Below are positions 1 through 10,800 of a DNA stretch of 64,000 nt, one piece after another. Position numbers and translations under genes: made by a program. This DNA is from Paenibacillus sp. SY21-1 (GTDB lineage: Bacteria; Bacillota; Bacilli; Paenibacillales; Paenibacillaceae). The notes beneath the pieces are model-generated. The model made no database searches. It saw nothing but the letters and a program-made list of their open reading frames with translations, and had not been told where the DNA came from. The number at the start of each line of letters is the position of its first letter. The stretch's first letter is position 1. The stretch covers positions 186,001-250,000 of the forward strand of contig NZ_STGF01000008.1 of the NCBI RefSeq assembly GCF_005222705.1. The letters run 5' to 3'.

Positions 1-2
1 AC

Positions 3-47
3 AAAGGGTGGTCAGATGGTGTTAAACCTCTCACTGCCCTTTTTTTG
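3..47 (+). terminator. Terminator of the gene upstream of the window
   Basis: A GC-containing stem (AAAGGG...CCCTTT plus further imperfect pairs) is followed directly by a run of seven T. It lies before tsf, where rpsB is expected from conserved order, so it probably ends rpsB transcription. The 130 bases between it and tsf hold no gene, and I could not pick out a convincing sigma-A promoter there. Confidence 0.65.
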
Positions 48-180
48 AAAATATAAGCATGTATAAGCTAGGCTTATAACAGTCTTTTATTTCTATCCGA
101 AACGTATAGGATACCGTAATCGAACGCTGCATAGCGGGCTCGGCGGTGAATGAGTTAAAAACGACTAGGAGGGCTTTTCA

Positions 181-831
181 ATGGCAGTCAGTGCAAGTGC
201 AGTTAAAGAGCTACGCGAAAGAACCGGAGCAGGAATGCTCGATTGTAAAAAAGCTTTGGATGAAACAAACAACGACATCGACAAAGCGATCGCTTTGCTT
301 CGTGAGAAAGGTCTTGCTGCGGCTGCGAACAAAGCGGGCCGTATTGCTACAGAAGGCGTAGTTGAATCCTATATCCACGCTGGCGGACGTATCGGCGTTA
401 TCGTTGAAGTTAACTGCGAAACGGACTTCGTTGCCAAAACGGATCAATTCCGTGAGTTTGCAAGAGACGTAGCGATGCAAATCGCTGCAGCTAACCCGAA
501 ATTTGTTCGTCGCGAAGAAGTTCCAGGAGACGAGCTTGAAAAAGAACGCGAAATTTTGAAAGCTCAAGCCTTGAACGAAGGCAAGCCTGAAAAAATCGTT
601 GAAAAAATGGTTGAAGGCCGCATTTCCAAATACTACGAAGAATATTGCTTGCTTGAGCAATCCTTCATTAAAGACCCGGACAAAACGATCTCGACGCTGC
701 TGAACGAAAAAATCAGCGCAATCGGCGAGAACATTTCCATCCGTCGCTTCGTTCGTTACGAGCTTGGCGAAGGTCTGGAGAAAAAAGTCGACAACTTCGT
801 TGAAGAGGTTATGGCACAAGCGAAACTTTAA
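181..831 (+). CDS. tsf: Elongation factor Ts
   Basis: Nucleotide exchange factor that releases GDP from EF-Tu in the cytoplasm. The N-terminal UBA-like domain (residues about 1-50, with [13 protein letters not shown]) and the TDFVAKTD motif that contacts EF-Tu near residue 80 are both present. The start is ATG at 181 behind an AGGAGGG ribosome binding site. At 216 residues it is much shorter than the roughly 290 residues of B. subtilis or E. coli EF-Ts and resembles short EF-Ts forms with a reduced core. The next gene is pyrH, after a strong hairpin. Confidence 0.97.
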   Translation: MAVSASAVKELRERTGAGMLDCKKALDETNNDIDKAIALLREKGLAAAANKAGRIATEGVVESYIHAGGRIGVIVEVNCETDFVAKTDQFREFARDVAMQIAAANPKFVRREEVPGDELEKEREILKAQALNEGKPEKIVEKMVEGRISKYYEEYCLLEQSFIKDPDKTISTLLNEKISAIGENISIRRFVRYELGEGLEKKVDNFVEEVMAQAKL

Positions 832-1667
<836 letters not shown>

Positions 1668-1668
<1 letters not shown>

Positions 1669-2222
1669 TGCCACAGGATATTAAAAAAAATGCTGAAGAT
1701 CGCATGGATAAAGCGATTACGGCTATGAAGCGCGATCTGACTACGCTGCGTGCAGGCAAAGCGAATCCAGCTTTGCTGGACCGGATTCAAGTCGAGTATT
1801 ACGGCGCGCCTACACCGCTAAATCAAGTAGCGAATATCAATACGCCAGATTCCCGCACGCTGATGATTCAGCCTTGGGACAAAACGTTGATCGGTGCGGT
1901 GGAAAAAGCGATTCTTAAATCCGATTTGGGCCTTAACCCGTCCAATGACGGCTCCGCCATCCGTATTTCGATCCCTCCGCTTACAGAAGAAAGACGTGCG
2001 GAGCTGGTTAAAACTTCGAAAAAATTCGGCGAAGAAGCTAAAGTAGCTATTCGCAACATTCGCCGCGACGCGAACGATTCGATCAAAAAGCTGGAGAAAT
2101 CGGCTATTTCGGAAGACGAGTCCCGCGGCCATCAAGAGGATATTCAGAAGGCTACGGATAAGTTCATTGCCGAGGTCGACAAGGTACTTGCTGCCAAAGA
2201 AAAAGAAATTATGGAAGTATAG
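1668..2222 (+). CDS. frr: Ribosome recycling factor
   Basis: Works with EF-G to split post-termination ribosomes. Its 184 residues match the family length. The region [20 protein letters not shown] and the long charged C-terminal helices ([12 protein letters not shown]) are characteristic. The gene overlaps the pyrH stop by one base, so the two are almost certainly cotranslated. A weak hairpin follows. Confidence 0.97.
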
Positions 2223-2233
2223 TTGTACTGTGG

Positions 2234-2260
2234 CCCCTCCGCTTGGTGGGGTTTGGTTTT
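2234..2260 (+). terminator. Weak hairpin after frr
   Basis: CCCCTCC (2234-2240) pairs with GGTGGGG (2245-2251) with one mismatch. A broken T-rich tail follows. It is probably at most a partial terminator between frr and uppS. Confidence 0.4.
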
Positions 2261-2283
2261 AGTTTCGGTTGGGGGGAAGTTGG

Positions 2284-3048
2284 ATGATCGAGCGACTATG
2301 GGCCAAACTTGGTAAATCGTCCCAGCAGCCTGAAGTGTCTGTGTCCGCCGATAATGTGCCTGAGCATGTGGCCATCATTATGGACGGCAACGGACGTTGG
2401 GCCAAGCATCGCGGATTGCCGCGAATGGCTGGCCATCATTCGGGCATGAAGGCGGTCAAGCGCATCACAGTAGAAGCAGATCGACTAGGCGTTAAATATT
2501 TGACGCTGTATGCTTTTTCAACTGAGAATTGGAAACGGCCAAAGGCTGAGGTCGATTTTTTGATGAAGCTGCCTCAGCAGTTTCTGGAAATCGAATTGGA
2601 CGAGCTCATTTCCAATAATGTGCAGGTGCGCATGATGGGTCATAAGGAGGATCTCCCCTCCTACACTTTGCACGCAGTGGAAGAGGCGATTGCCAAGACT
2701 GCGGGGAACACGGGCCTTATACTTAATTTTGCTTTGAATTACGGCAGCCGCAAGGAGATGCTGGAAGCCATCAAGCAAATTGCAGCCGATGCGGCAGACG
2801 GACGTATAGCGGTTGAGGATATTGACGATAAAGTTATGGCAGGCCATTTGCTGTCGAATGGTATACCCGATCCGGATCTGCTTATTCGAACTAGCGGGGA
2901 GCTGCGTCTAAGTAACTTTATGATGTGGCAGCTTGCGTACAGCGAGCTTTGGTTTACGGATGTGTACTGGCCTGAATTTACCGAAACGCATTTCAGGCAG
3001 GCGATTGCCGAATACCAGCGCCGCGCGCGCAGGTATGGCGGATTGTAG
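2284..3048 (+). CDS. uppS: Isoprenyl transferase (undecaprenyl diphosphate synthase)
   Basis: Condenses isopentenyl diphosphate units onto farnesyl diphosphate to make the C55 lipid carrier for peptidoglycan and teichoic acids. IMDGNGRWAKHRGLPR carries the catalytic Asp and the diphosphate-binding loop. LIRTSGELRLSNFMMWQ and YSELWFTDVYWPEF are the later conserved blocks. ATG at 2284 follows GGGGGGAAG at good spacing. An in-frame TTG at 2269 would overlap that site, so I rejected it. cdsA follows 25 bases later. Confidence 0.96.
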   Translation: MIERLWAKLGKSSQQPEVSVSADNVPEHVAIIMDGNGRWAKHRGLPRMAGHHSGMKAVKRITVEADRLGVKYLTLYAFSTENWKRPKAEVDFLMKLPQQFLEIELDELISNNVQVRMMGHKEDLPSYTLHAVEEAIAKTAGNTGLILNFALNYGSRKEMLEAIKQIAADAADGRIAVEDIDDKVMAGHLLSNGIPDPDLLIRTSGELRLSNFMMWQLAYSELWFTDVYWPEFTETHFRQAIAEYQRRARRYGGL

Positions 3049-3073
3049 CCTCACGTAACGGAGTGTGACTGTA

Positions 3074-3868
3074 TTGAGACAACGTGTTATTACAGGCGTT
3101 TTGGCTGGTGCCTTTTTTATCGGACTGGCGATTGCGGGGGGCGGTCTGTATACCTCCTTGCTGGTATTGCTTGCCCTGATTGGTTTTTCGGAATATGTGC
3201 GTATGAATGGTGTAGCATGGTCGCATCCGGCATCCTTGCTTGGATTTGCGGGCGTGCTACTGTTCGTCCTGCCCTGGTCGACATGGGGAATTGACATTCC
3301 TTCGGCGCAAACGCTATTATGGCTGCTGGCTTTCCTTCTGCTGGCGGTGACGGTCATTACAAAAAATAAAACGACCATTGACGGCGCCGCGCTTATGTTG
3401 CTTGGCGCTTTATATGTAGGTTACGGCTTCTCTGCGATGATCGAGGTTCGCCTGATTGAGAATCACGGGTTGTTTTGGACCTTTTTAACCTTTTTCTGTA
3501 TATGGGCTTCCGATATCGGCGCTTATTTTAGCGGGAAGGCGATCGGCAGGACCAAGCTTTGGCCGGCTATCAGCCCGAACAAGACCATTGAAGGCTCGCT
3601 TGGCGGCGTTCTGTTCTCTTTAATCGTTGCCGCTGTGTTTGCAATCGCCTCGCCGGAGCTTATCTCGTTCCCTAAGGCGCTGTTGATAGGCTTGCTGGCC
3701 GCTGTAGCAGGGCAATTCGGCGATTTGATTCAATCGGCTTACAAGCGAGTACGGGGGATTAAGGATACCGGGGCTTTGCTGCCCGGGCATGGCGGGGTGC
3801 TGGATCGCTGCGACAGCTGGATTATCGTGTTTCCGCTGCTTACGCTAACGGAGCTTTTGCCTGTATAA
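3074..3868 (+). CDS. cdsA: Phosphatidate cytidylyltransferase (CDP-diglyceride synthase)
   Basis: Integral membrane enzyme that makes CDP-diacylglycerol from phosphatidic acid and CTP. Several hydrophobic segments run through the protein, and the C-terminal family signature (SAYKRVRGIKDTGALLPGHG, then GVLDRCD) spans about residues 220-246. The position after DR is Cys rather than the usual Phe or other large hydrophobic residue. I chose TTG at 3074 because it gives the typical N-terminus MRQRVITG. GTG at 3065 is the alternative. The product feeds pgsA, further along in this window. Confidence 0.95.
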   Translation: MRQRVITGVLAGAFFIGLAIAGGGLYTSLLVLLALIGFSEYVRMNGVAWSHPASLLGFAGVLLFVLPWSTWGIDIPSAQTLLWLLAFLLLAVTVITKNKTTIDGAALMLLGALYVGYGFSAMIEVRLIENHGLFWTFLTFFCIWASDIGAYFSGKAIGRTKLWPAISPNKTIEGSLGGVLFSLIVAAVFAIASPELISFPKALLIGLLAAVAGQFGDLIQSAYKRVRGIKDTGALLPGHGGVLDRCDSWIIVFPLLTLTELLPV

Positions 3869-3884
3869 ACGAGGAGGAACAAGC

Positions 3885-5024
3885 TTGAAAAAAATAAGCA
3901 TTCTAGGCTCTACCGGTTCTATCGGCACCCAAACGCTGGATACGATTGCCCATCATCCCGACAGCTATAAAGTCGTGGCGCTGGCTGCCGGCTCGAATGT
4001 CGGACTGCTGGTGGAGCAGGCGCTAGCGTTCCGGCCCTCGCTGGTCTGTTTGGCGGAGAGGGCGGATGCCGAAGCAGCCCGCCTTCTTTTGCCTGCGGAG
4101 ATTAAGGTGGTCTATGGCGAAGAAGGTCTCATTGAGGCTGCCGCCGGAGGGGATGCGGATGTTGTCGTAACGGCAATTGTAGGCAGCAGAGGCTTGCCCG
4201 CAACGCTGGCTGCTATCGATGCGGGACGGACGATTGCGCTGGCCAACAAGGAGACGCTTGTAACGGCCGGCCATTTGGTGATGGAAAGAGCGGCGCGCCG
4301 CGGCGTGGCGATTTTGCCGGTAGACAGCGAGCATTCTGCTATTTTTCAATGTTTAAACGGGGAACGCCGAAAGGACGTCAAGCAAATTACGCTTACGGCT
4401 TCAGGCGGCTCGTTCCGTGACCGCACGAGAGCCGAATTGTCCGGTGTAACGGTGGCCGAGGCGCTAAGCCATCCGAATTGGTCGATGGGGGCCAAAATAA
4501 CGATTGATTCGGCTACGATGGTCAACAAAGGGCTCGAAGTAATCGAGGCGCGATGGCTGTTCGATCTTACATACGATCAAATCGAAGTGCTGATTCACCC
4601 GGAAAGCATCATTCATTCTTACGTCGAGTTTACCGATCATAGCGTAATTGCGCAATTAGGCGTTCCGGATATGCGTGTTCCGATTCAATACGCGCTTTCT
4701 TATCCTGAGCGGCTTGCGACCCCTACTGAGCGTTTAAGACTGGCGGAAATCGGCAAGCTGCAGTTCCGGGAAATGGATTATGACCGTTTTCCATGTCTGA
4801 GACTCGCGTTCGAGTGCGGCCGAATGGGACTATCCGCCCCAACGGTGTTTAACGCGGCGAACGAAGTGGCGGTAGAGCGCTTTTTGAGCGGAGCGATTAC
4901 GTTTCTAGACATTGAGCGAGTGATTGAAACGGTAATTGGACAGCATACGGTGTCCAGCGTGCCTGATGTCGAGTCTATTGTCGAGATTGACGCTTGGGCG
5001 CGCCGCGCTGCACGATCCATATAG
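3885..5024 (+). CDS. dxr: 1-deoxy-D-xylulose 5-phosphate reductoisomerase
   Basis: Second step of the MEP isoprenoid pathway: NADPH-dependent conversion of DXP to MEP. The NADPH loop GSTGSIGTQTLD is at the N-terminus. ANKETLV, PVDSEHSAIFQ (metal ligand region) and the substrate segment TASGGSFRD followed by HPNWSMGAKITIDSATMVNK are all intact. The 379 residues are normal. The start is TTG behind GAGGAGG. It supplies precursors for uppS just upstream. Confidence 0.97.
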   Translation: MKKISILGSTGSIGTQTLDTIAHHPDSYKVVALAAGSNVGLLVEQALAFRPSLVCLAERADAEAARLLLPAEIKVVYGEEGLIEAAAGGDADVVVTAIVGSRGLPATLAAIDAGRTIALANKETLVTAGHLVMERAARRGVAILPVDSEHSAIFQCLNGERRKDVKQITLTASGGSFRDRTRAELSGVTVAEALSHPNWSMGAKITIDSATMVNKGLEVIEARWLFDLTYDQIEVLIHPESIIHSYVEFTDHSVIAQLGVPDMRVPIQYALSYPERLATPTERLRLAEIGKLQFREMDYDRFPCLRLAFECGRMGLSAPTVFNAANEVAVERFLSGAITFLDIERVIETVIGQHTVSSVPDVESIVEIDAWARRAARSI

Positions 5025-5114
5025 CCGTTGCGTTGAATGGGGGTTCTCTTGTAACGTGCGGGAGAATAATGATAATCTATGTACAGGCCGTAACGAACAG
5101 GAGGCTTCAACGGA

Positions 5115-6389
5115 ATGGATATGATACAAATCGTATTTATGACGGTGCTTGTGTTTTTCGTGATCGTAACGATACATGAGTGGGGTCATTATTTTTTCGC
5201 CAAGCGTGCCGGGATACTCGTGCGCGAGTTTGCTATCGGCTTTGGACCAAAGCTTCTGTCGGTCAAGCGCGGTGAAACAAGATATACGCTGCGGCTTATT
5301 CCCGCCGGCGGCTTCGTGCGCATGGCAGGCGAGGACCCAGAAATTATCGAGGTGCAGCCCGGGCAGACCATTGCTGTAAGACTTAAGGACAATCTGGTGA
5401 CAAGGCTTTATCTCGATCGGCTTGACGAGCGAAGCGAGGTCATTCGCGGCGAAATCGTCCAAGTAGATTTGGAAGATAGGCTGTCGGTAACCCTTGATGT
5501 AGAAGGCGAGCAAGAACAGTTTTCCATCCATCCACAGGCGCTGATGGTCAGCAAAGGCAAGGATACGCAGATTGCCCCTCGCGACAGGCAGTTTGGCAGC
5601 AAAACGGTAGGACAGCGTGCGATGGCGATTTTTGCCGGTCCGATGATGAATTTTGTGCTTGCCTTCGTTTTGTCGGCATTGTACGTGCAGATGGCGGGTA
5701 TTCCGATGGAATCGCCGGATAAGCTGCTCGTCAATCAAATTACGAAGGGAGCGCCGGCATCCCAGGCGGATCTGAAACAAGGAGACGAACTGGTAGCCGT
5801 GAACGGCGAAAAAATCGGGCTCGATTACGATAAAATGGTCGCGATTATCGGCAAATCTCCGAATAAACCCGTCAAACTTGAAATCGTCCGCAACGGTTCC
5901 GCGAAGGAAGTGGAGCTTACGCCGCTGCCGAACGACGAGGGTGTGGGGAAAATCGGCATTACAGCCGCTTATCCGACACGCCCTGCGACGTTTACCGAGA
6001 CGTTTACGAAATCGGGGCTCATGATGAAAAACATGACGGTCGCGATATTCGACGGCTTCAAGAAGCTTATTATGGGCGAGTTCAAGCTCGACGATCTTGG
6101 CGGTCCGGTACGCACTATGGAAGTCACGAGCCAAATCGCACAGCAGGGAATCGTGCAGCTCACCTCATGGACAGCGCTGCTTAGTCTTTATTTGGGTATT
6201 TTCAACTTGCTGCCTATTCCGGCGCTTGACGGAAGTCGACTCATCTTTTTAGGTCTTGAAGCAATCCGCCGACGGCCGATTGATCCTAATCGGGAAAGCA
6301 TGGTGCATTTCGTGGGGTTTGCGCTCATCATGCTGCTCATGCTGGTCGTTACTTATAATGATATTTTACGGTTGATAAGAGGGGAGTAG
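5115..6389 (+). CDS. rasP: RIP metalloprotease, site-2 protease family
   Basis: Intramembrane zinc protease (RseP/RasP) that cleaves anti-sigma factors and signal peptide remnants. The zinc motif HEWGH lies in the first membrane helix (about residues 21-25). A PDZ domain covers roughly residues 195-280 (GAPASQADLKQGDELVAVNG). The C-terminal membrane motif NLLPIPALDGSRL supplies the third metal ligand. Length of 424 residues is usual. The upstream 90 bases contain no gene. proS follows after 10 bases, so the two are probably cotranscribed. Confidence 0.95.
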   Translation: MDMIQIVFMTVLVFFVIVTIHEWGHYFFAKRAGILVREFAIGFGPKLLSVKRGETRYTLRLIPAGGFVRMAGEDPEIIEVQPGQTIAVRLKDNLVTRLYLDRLDERSEVIRGEIVQVDLEDRLSVTLDVEGEQEQFSIHPQALMVSKGKDTQIAPRDRQFGSKTVGQRAMAIFAGPMMNFVLAFVLSALYVQMAGIPMESPDKLLVNQITKGAPASQADLKQGDELVAVNGEKIGLDYDKMVAIIGKSPNKPVKLEIVRNGSAKEVELTPLPNDEGVGKIGITAAYPTRPATFTETFTKSGLMMKNMTVAIFDGFKKLIMGEFKLDDLGGPVRTMEVTSQIAQQGIVQLTSWTALLSLYLGIFNLLPIPALDGSRLIFLGLEAIRRRPIDPNRESMVHFVGFALIMLLMLVVTYNDILRLIRGE

Positions 6390-6399
6390 TCAGTCGCTT

Positions 6400-7848
6400 A
6401 TGGCAAAGGACAAACAGTTTGTGACGGAAATTACGCCGCAATCCGAGGATTTTTCCAGATGGTATATTGACGTAATTAAAAAAGCGGAGCTTATGGATTA
6501 CTCGCCGGTGCGCGGTTGTATCGTGTTCCGCCCGGAAGGCTATGAGCTATGGGAAAACATTCAGCGAGATCTGGACCGCAGGTTCAAGGAAACCGGTCAC
6601 CGCAACGCATATTTCCCTGTGTTTATTCCAGAGAGCTTTTTCCAGAAGGAAAAGGAGCATGTCGAAGGGTTTAACCCGGAGCTGCCGTGGGTAACGGAGG
6701 CCGCAGGAGAAAAGCTGGAGGAGCGGCTTGCGATCCGCCCAACCTCGGAGACGATGTTCGGACATATGTATGCAAAGTGGATTCAATCGTACCGCGACCT
6801 GCCGGTGCTCATTAACCAATGGGCCAATGTTGTTCGCTGGGAGAAGCGGACGATGCCGTTTTTGCGGACAAGCGAATTTTTGTGGCAGGAAGGCCACACC
6901 GCGCATGAGACGGAGGACGAGGCGCGCAAGGAAACGATGCAGATGCTGGATGTGTATACCCAGTTCGTCGAGGAGTTTCTCGCCATTCCTGTTATCCGAG
7001 GGGAAAAAACGCCTTCCGAGCGTTTTGCCGGCGCAGTGGAAACCTATTCCATCGAAGCGATGATGAAGGATGGAAAAGCGGTTCAGGCCGGTACCTCGCA
7101 TTATCTTGGCACAAAGTTTGCCGTGGCATTCGACATCAAGTTTCTTGATCGCGAAAATACGCTGCAATTTGCCCATACCACTTCATGGGGCGTAAGCACA
7201 CGTCTGATCGGCGCGCTTATTATGGTGCACGGCGACGACCGCGGCCTGGCCTTGCCGCCAAAGGTCGCTCCGACACAGGTCATTATGATTCCGATTGGTC
7301 CTGCGAAGCTCCGCGAGCAGGTCGTCGGCCGCGTGGACGAGCTGTATGCCGAGCTTAAAAAAGCGGGCATTCGCGTTCGAGTGGACGATCGCTCCGATGT
7401 CAGCCCAGGCTGGAAGTTTAACGAGTATGAAATGCGCGGCGTGCCGCTCCGTCTGGAGCTTGGACCACGCGACATGGAGAATGGACAGGTTGTGCTGGTG
7501 TCCCGCATTACCGGCGAGAAGCGAGTCGTTCAGCAAGACAATCTGGTAGCTGAAATCGAGACGTTCCTTGCGGAGACGCAGCAGGCGATGTTTGAACGCG
7601 CCAAGCAGTTCCGCATTGACAACTCTCGTTCCGTAGATACGCTTGATGAAATGAAAAGCTTTCTGGAGGAGCAGCGCGGCTTCGTAGAAGCGGGCTGGTG
7701 CGGCTCCGCTGCGTGCGAGAAGCAAGTGAAGGAAGAAACGGGCGCGACAAGCCGCAACATCCCGTTTGAGCCTTCAGCGAAAAAATCCACCTGTCTGGTG
7801 TGCGGAGACGAGGCCGCTCATACGGTCGTATTTGCACGCGCTTATTAA
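6400..7848 (+). CDS. proS: Prolyl-tRNA synthetase, archaeal/eukaryotic type (ProS type 3)
   Basis: Charges tRNA-Pro. At 482 residues it lacks the large editing insertion of the usual bacterial enzyme (about 565 residues). It instead resembles the short archaeal-like type, with class II motifs (RPTSETMFGHMYAKW, RWEKRTMPFLRTSEFLWQEG) and a C-terminal zinc-type module with CGSAAC and CLVCG. B. subtilis carries the long bacterial type at this same locus, so the form has been exchanged here. No T-box leader is visible. The gene sits 10 bases after rasP. Confidence 0.95.
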   Translation: MAKDKQFVTEITPQSEDFSRWYIDVIKKAELMDYSPVRGCIVFRPEGYELWENIQRDLDRRFKETGHRNAYFPVFIPESFFQKEKEHVEGFNPELPWVTEAAGEKLEERLAIRPTSETMFGHMYAKWIQSYRDLPVLINQWANVVRWEKRTMPFLRTSEFLWQEGHTAHETEDEARKETMQMLDVYTQFVEEFLAIPVIRGEKTPSERFAGAVETYSIEAMMKDGKAVQAGTSHYLGTKFAVAFDIKFLDRENTLQFAHTTSWGVSTRLIGALIMVHGDDRGLALPPKVAPTQVIMIPIGPAKLREQVVGRVDELYAELKKAGIRVRVDDRSDVSPGWKFNEYEMRGVPLRLELGPRDMENGQVVLVSRITGEKRVVQQDNLVAEIETFLAETQQAMFERAKQFRIDNSRSVDTLDEMKSFLEEQRGFVEAGWCGSAACEKQVKEETGATSRNIPFEPSAKKSTCLVCGDEAAHTVVFARAY

Positions 7849-7891
7849 GAACTGAGGCTGGTTCGGTTCGGATCTTAAGGAGTGTCATGAC

Positions 7892-10800
7892 ATGACCCAA
7901 ACCGCAGATAAGCGGCAGCGCTTCGAACTGCTTTTGAAGCAGTCGGAGCTGCCGCAAGAGATGATCAATCAATTTTTTCAAGACGGTTATATCGATCAAG
8001 TGCTCGTAAGCAGCAGCAACCGGAAATGGACGTTTTGCATCCGCAAAACGTCCATGGTTCCTTTACAGGCCTATCGAGCCCTTTGTCAATCGGTAGCCAG
8101 AACGTTTGAGCATATTGCAAGCACCTCCTTTGTGCTTCAATACGACGAGGTCGTGTTGACCGAGTCCGTGCTGCTTCAATATTGGGGCTCATTTGTGGAA
8201 TGGGCGGGCACGGAGGTAGCCGCCGTTAACGGCTGGCTGCAAAAAGCGAGCATTGAAGCCGAAGGAGATACCCTTACTCTTTCGCTGCTGGACCCTATGG
8301 GACTGGAGCTTGCCCGGAAGCGCAAGCTGGATGAAGCCATTATTCGTTATTACAATCAATTTTTTAACCGGACCTGCAGGGTGAAAATGATCGTCAGCGA
8401 GGCCAGACAAGAAATTTACGATGAATTTACATTAAGGCAAGGGGCCGAGCAGCGGGAAATCGTTCAGCAGATGATGGAGAGCGTCGCTGCCGAGGAGCCC
8501 GAAGACGAGGGCGAGGTTCGACTTGCCGTCGGCTACGATATCAAGGAAGATCCCGTGCCGCTGATGAACATTTTGGAGGAAGAGAAGAGGATTGCGGTGC
8601 AGGGCACCGTGTTCGGTCTGGACGTTAAGGAGCTGCGCAACGGAAGCACGCTGTTTACGTTTAATTTGACCGATTTTACCGATTCGATTGCGATGAAAAT
8701 GTTTGCGAAGACGAAGGAAGACGTCAAAGTGCTTAGCCAGCTTGCCAACGGCAAGTGGGTCAAGGCGCGAGGGCGTATTGAATATGACCGCTTTATGCAG
8801 GAACCCGAGCTGGTGATGATGCCTAACGACCTTCATGAAGTAAAAGCGCCTGTGGATCGTACGGATAAAGCGGAGCAGAAGCGCGTCGAATTCCATCTTC
8901 ATACGACTATGAGCGCCATGGATGCAGTCACTCCAATCGACGTCTACGTTAAAACGGCTGCCAAATGGGGCCATCAGGCGATTGCGGTTACGGACCACAG
9001 CAATGTGCAATGTTATCCCGATGCGAATAAAGCGGCCAAAAAGAACGGAGTAAAGGTGCTGTTCGGCGTGGAAGCAAATGTCGTGAACGATGCCATTCCG
9101 ATGGTGCTGGAGTCGCGCCCGGAGCCGCTTGCTACGGCTACCTATATCGTGTTCGATATTGAGACGACCGGCCTATCCGTCATCAATAACAAAATTATCG
9201 AGCTGGCCGGCGTCAAAATGCAGGAAGGCAAGGAGATCGACCGTTTCTCAACGCTTATCGATCCGCATGAAAAAATACCGTATCACATTACCCAGCTCAC
9301 GAACATTACCGATGATATGGTCCAAGGCCAGCCAGAGCTTGAGCCGATGCTTCGCGAATTCGTGACCTTTATCGGCGATCATGTACTCGTTGCCCATAAC
9401 GCCCGCTTCGATATCGGTTTTATACAGGCCAATCTGAAGCGGCTCGGCATGCCGGAATTAAGGAATCCGGTGCTGGATACGCTGGAGCTGGCCCGCTTTA
9501 TTCATCCGTCGCTCAAAAATCATAGACTGAACACGCTTGCGGACAAATACAAGGTCAGCCTGGAAAACCATCACCGCGCGGTTGATGACTCCCTCGCTCT
9601 CGGAGGCGTTTTGTTTGGGCTGATTAACGATGCGTCGGAGCGTAACATTACCAATCTCCACCAGCTGAACGATTACGTCGGTTTGGACCTGTCCAATACC
9701 CGTCCCTTTCATTGCAACGTATACGCGTTAAACGCCGTGGGCAAAAAAAATCTGTTCAAGCTCATTTCGATGTCGCACACCGAGTATTTCAAGCGTGTAG
9801 CGATCATGCCGAAGAGCAAACTGACGGAGCTCCGGGAGGGCCTGCTTGTTATTTCAGGCTGTGAAAAGGGCGAGTTTTTTGAGACGGTGCTGAACAAGTC
9901 GTATGAGGAAGCGCTGGAGGTTGCCCGGTATTACGATGCGCTTGAATTGCAGCCGATTGATTTCTACATGCATCTGGTCGAGAAAGGGCTTGTAGGCAGT
10001 CGGGCCGAGATTGAACAGGCGCACCGCCGCGTATGCCAAATCGGGGATGAGCTCGGCAAGCCGATTATCGCGACCGGCAATGTCCATTACCTTAATCCGC
10101 GGGACAAAATGTATCGCGACATTACGATTCAAGGCATTACGGGCTTCAGCCCCCTTAAAGGCATGCGCAAGCCTGACGCCCACTTTCGTACAACGGATGA
10201 GATGCTGGAGGAATTTGCGTTTCTCGGCGAAGCAAGAGCATTTGAAATCGTCGTGACCAATACCAACATGCTTGCCGACCGCTTCGAGCCGTACGATATG
10301 TTTCCTAAGGAGCTGTTTGCGCCCAATATAGAAGGGGCAGACGAGGAAATTCGGAATACGTGCTATGAAACGGCCAAGTCCGTCTACGGCGAGGAGCTGC
10401 CTCAGGTCATCATCGATCGCCTGGAGAAAGAGCTTGTGCCGATTATTAAGTTCAACTTTTCGGCGAACTATTTGATTTCCGAGAAGCTGGTGAAAAAGTC
10501 GAATGCCGACGGTTATCTGGTAGGCTCGCGGGGCTCCGTGGGCTCGTCGGTCGTCGCCTTGTTCCTCGGCATTTCTGAAGTAAACCCGCTGCCGGCGCAT
10601 TACATTTGCCTTGACAAGCAGTGCCGATACAGCGAATGGTTTCTTGACGGAAGCATCCCGAGCGGATTTGATTTGCCCGACAAAAGCTGCCCGAAATGCG
10701 GACAACGGATGAAGGGCGAGGGGCAGGATATTCCGTTCGAGACGTTTCTTGGCTTTAAGGGCGATAAGGTTCCCGATATCGATCTTAACTTCTCGGGTGA

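Noticed and set aside
48..180. Promoter for tsf
   Set aside because: Several TATAA-like strings occur, but none has a -35 box at 16-18 bases.
4905..6134. Long antisense open frame of 409 codons opposite dxr/rasP
   Set aside because: It lies fully opposite two clearly identified genes, has no ribosome site and no family features. It is a by-product of codon bias.
6361..6400. T-box leader for proS
   Set aside because: proS starts 10 bases after the rasP stop. There is no room for a leader.
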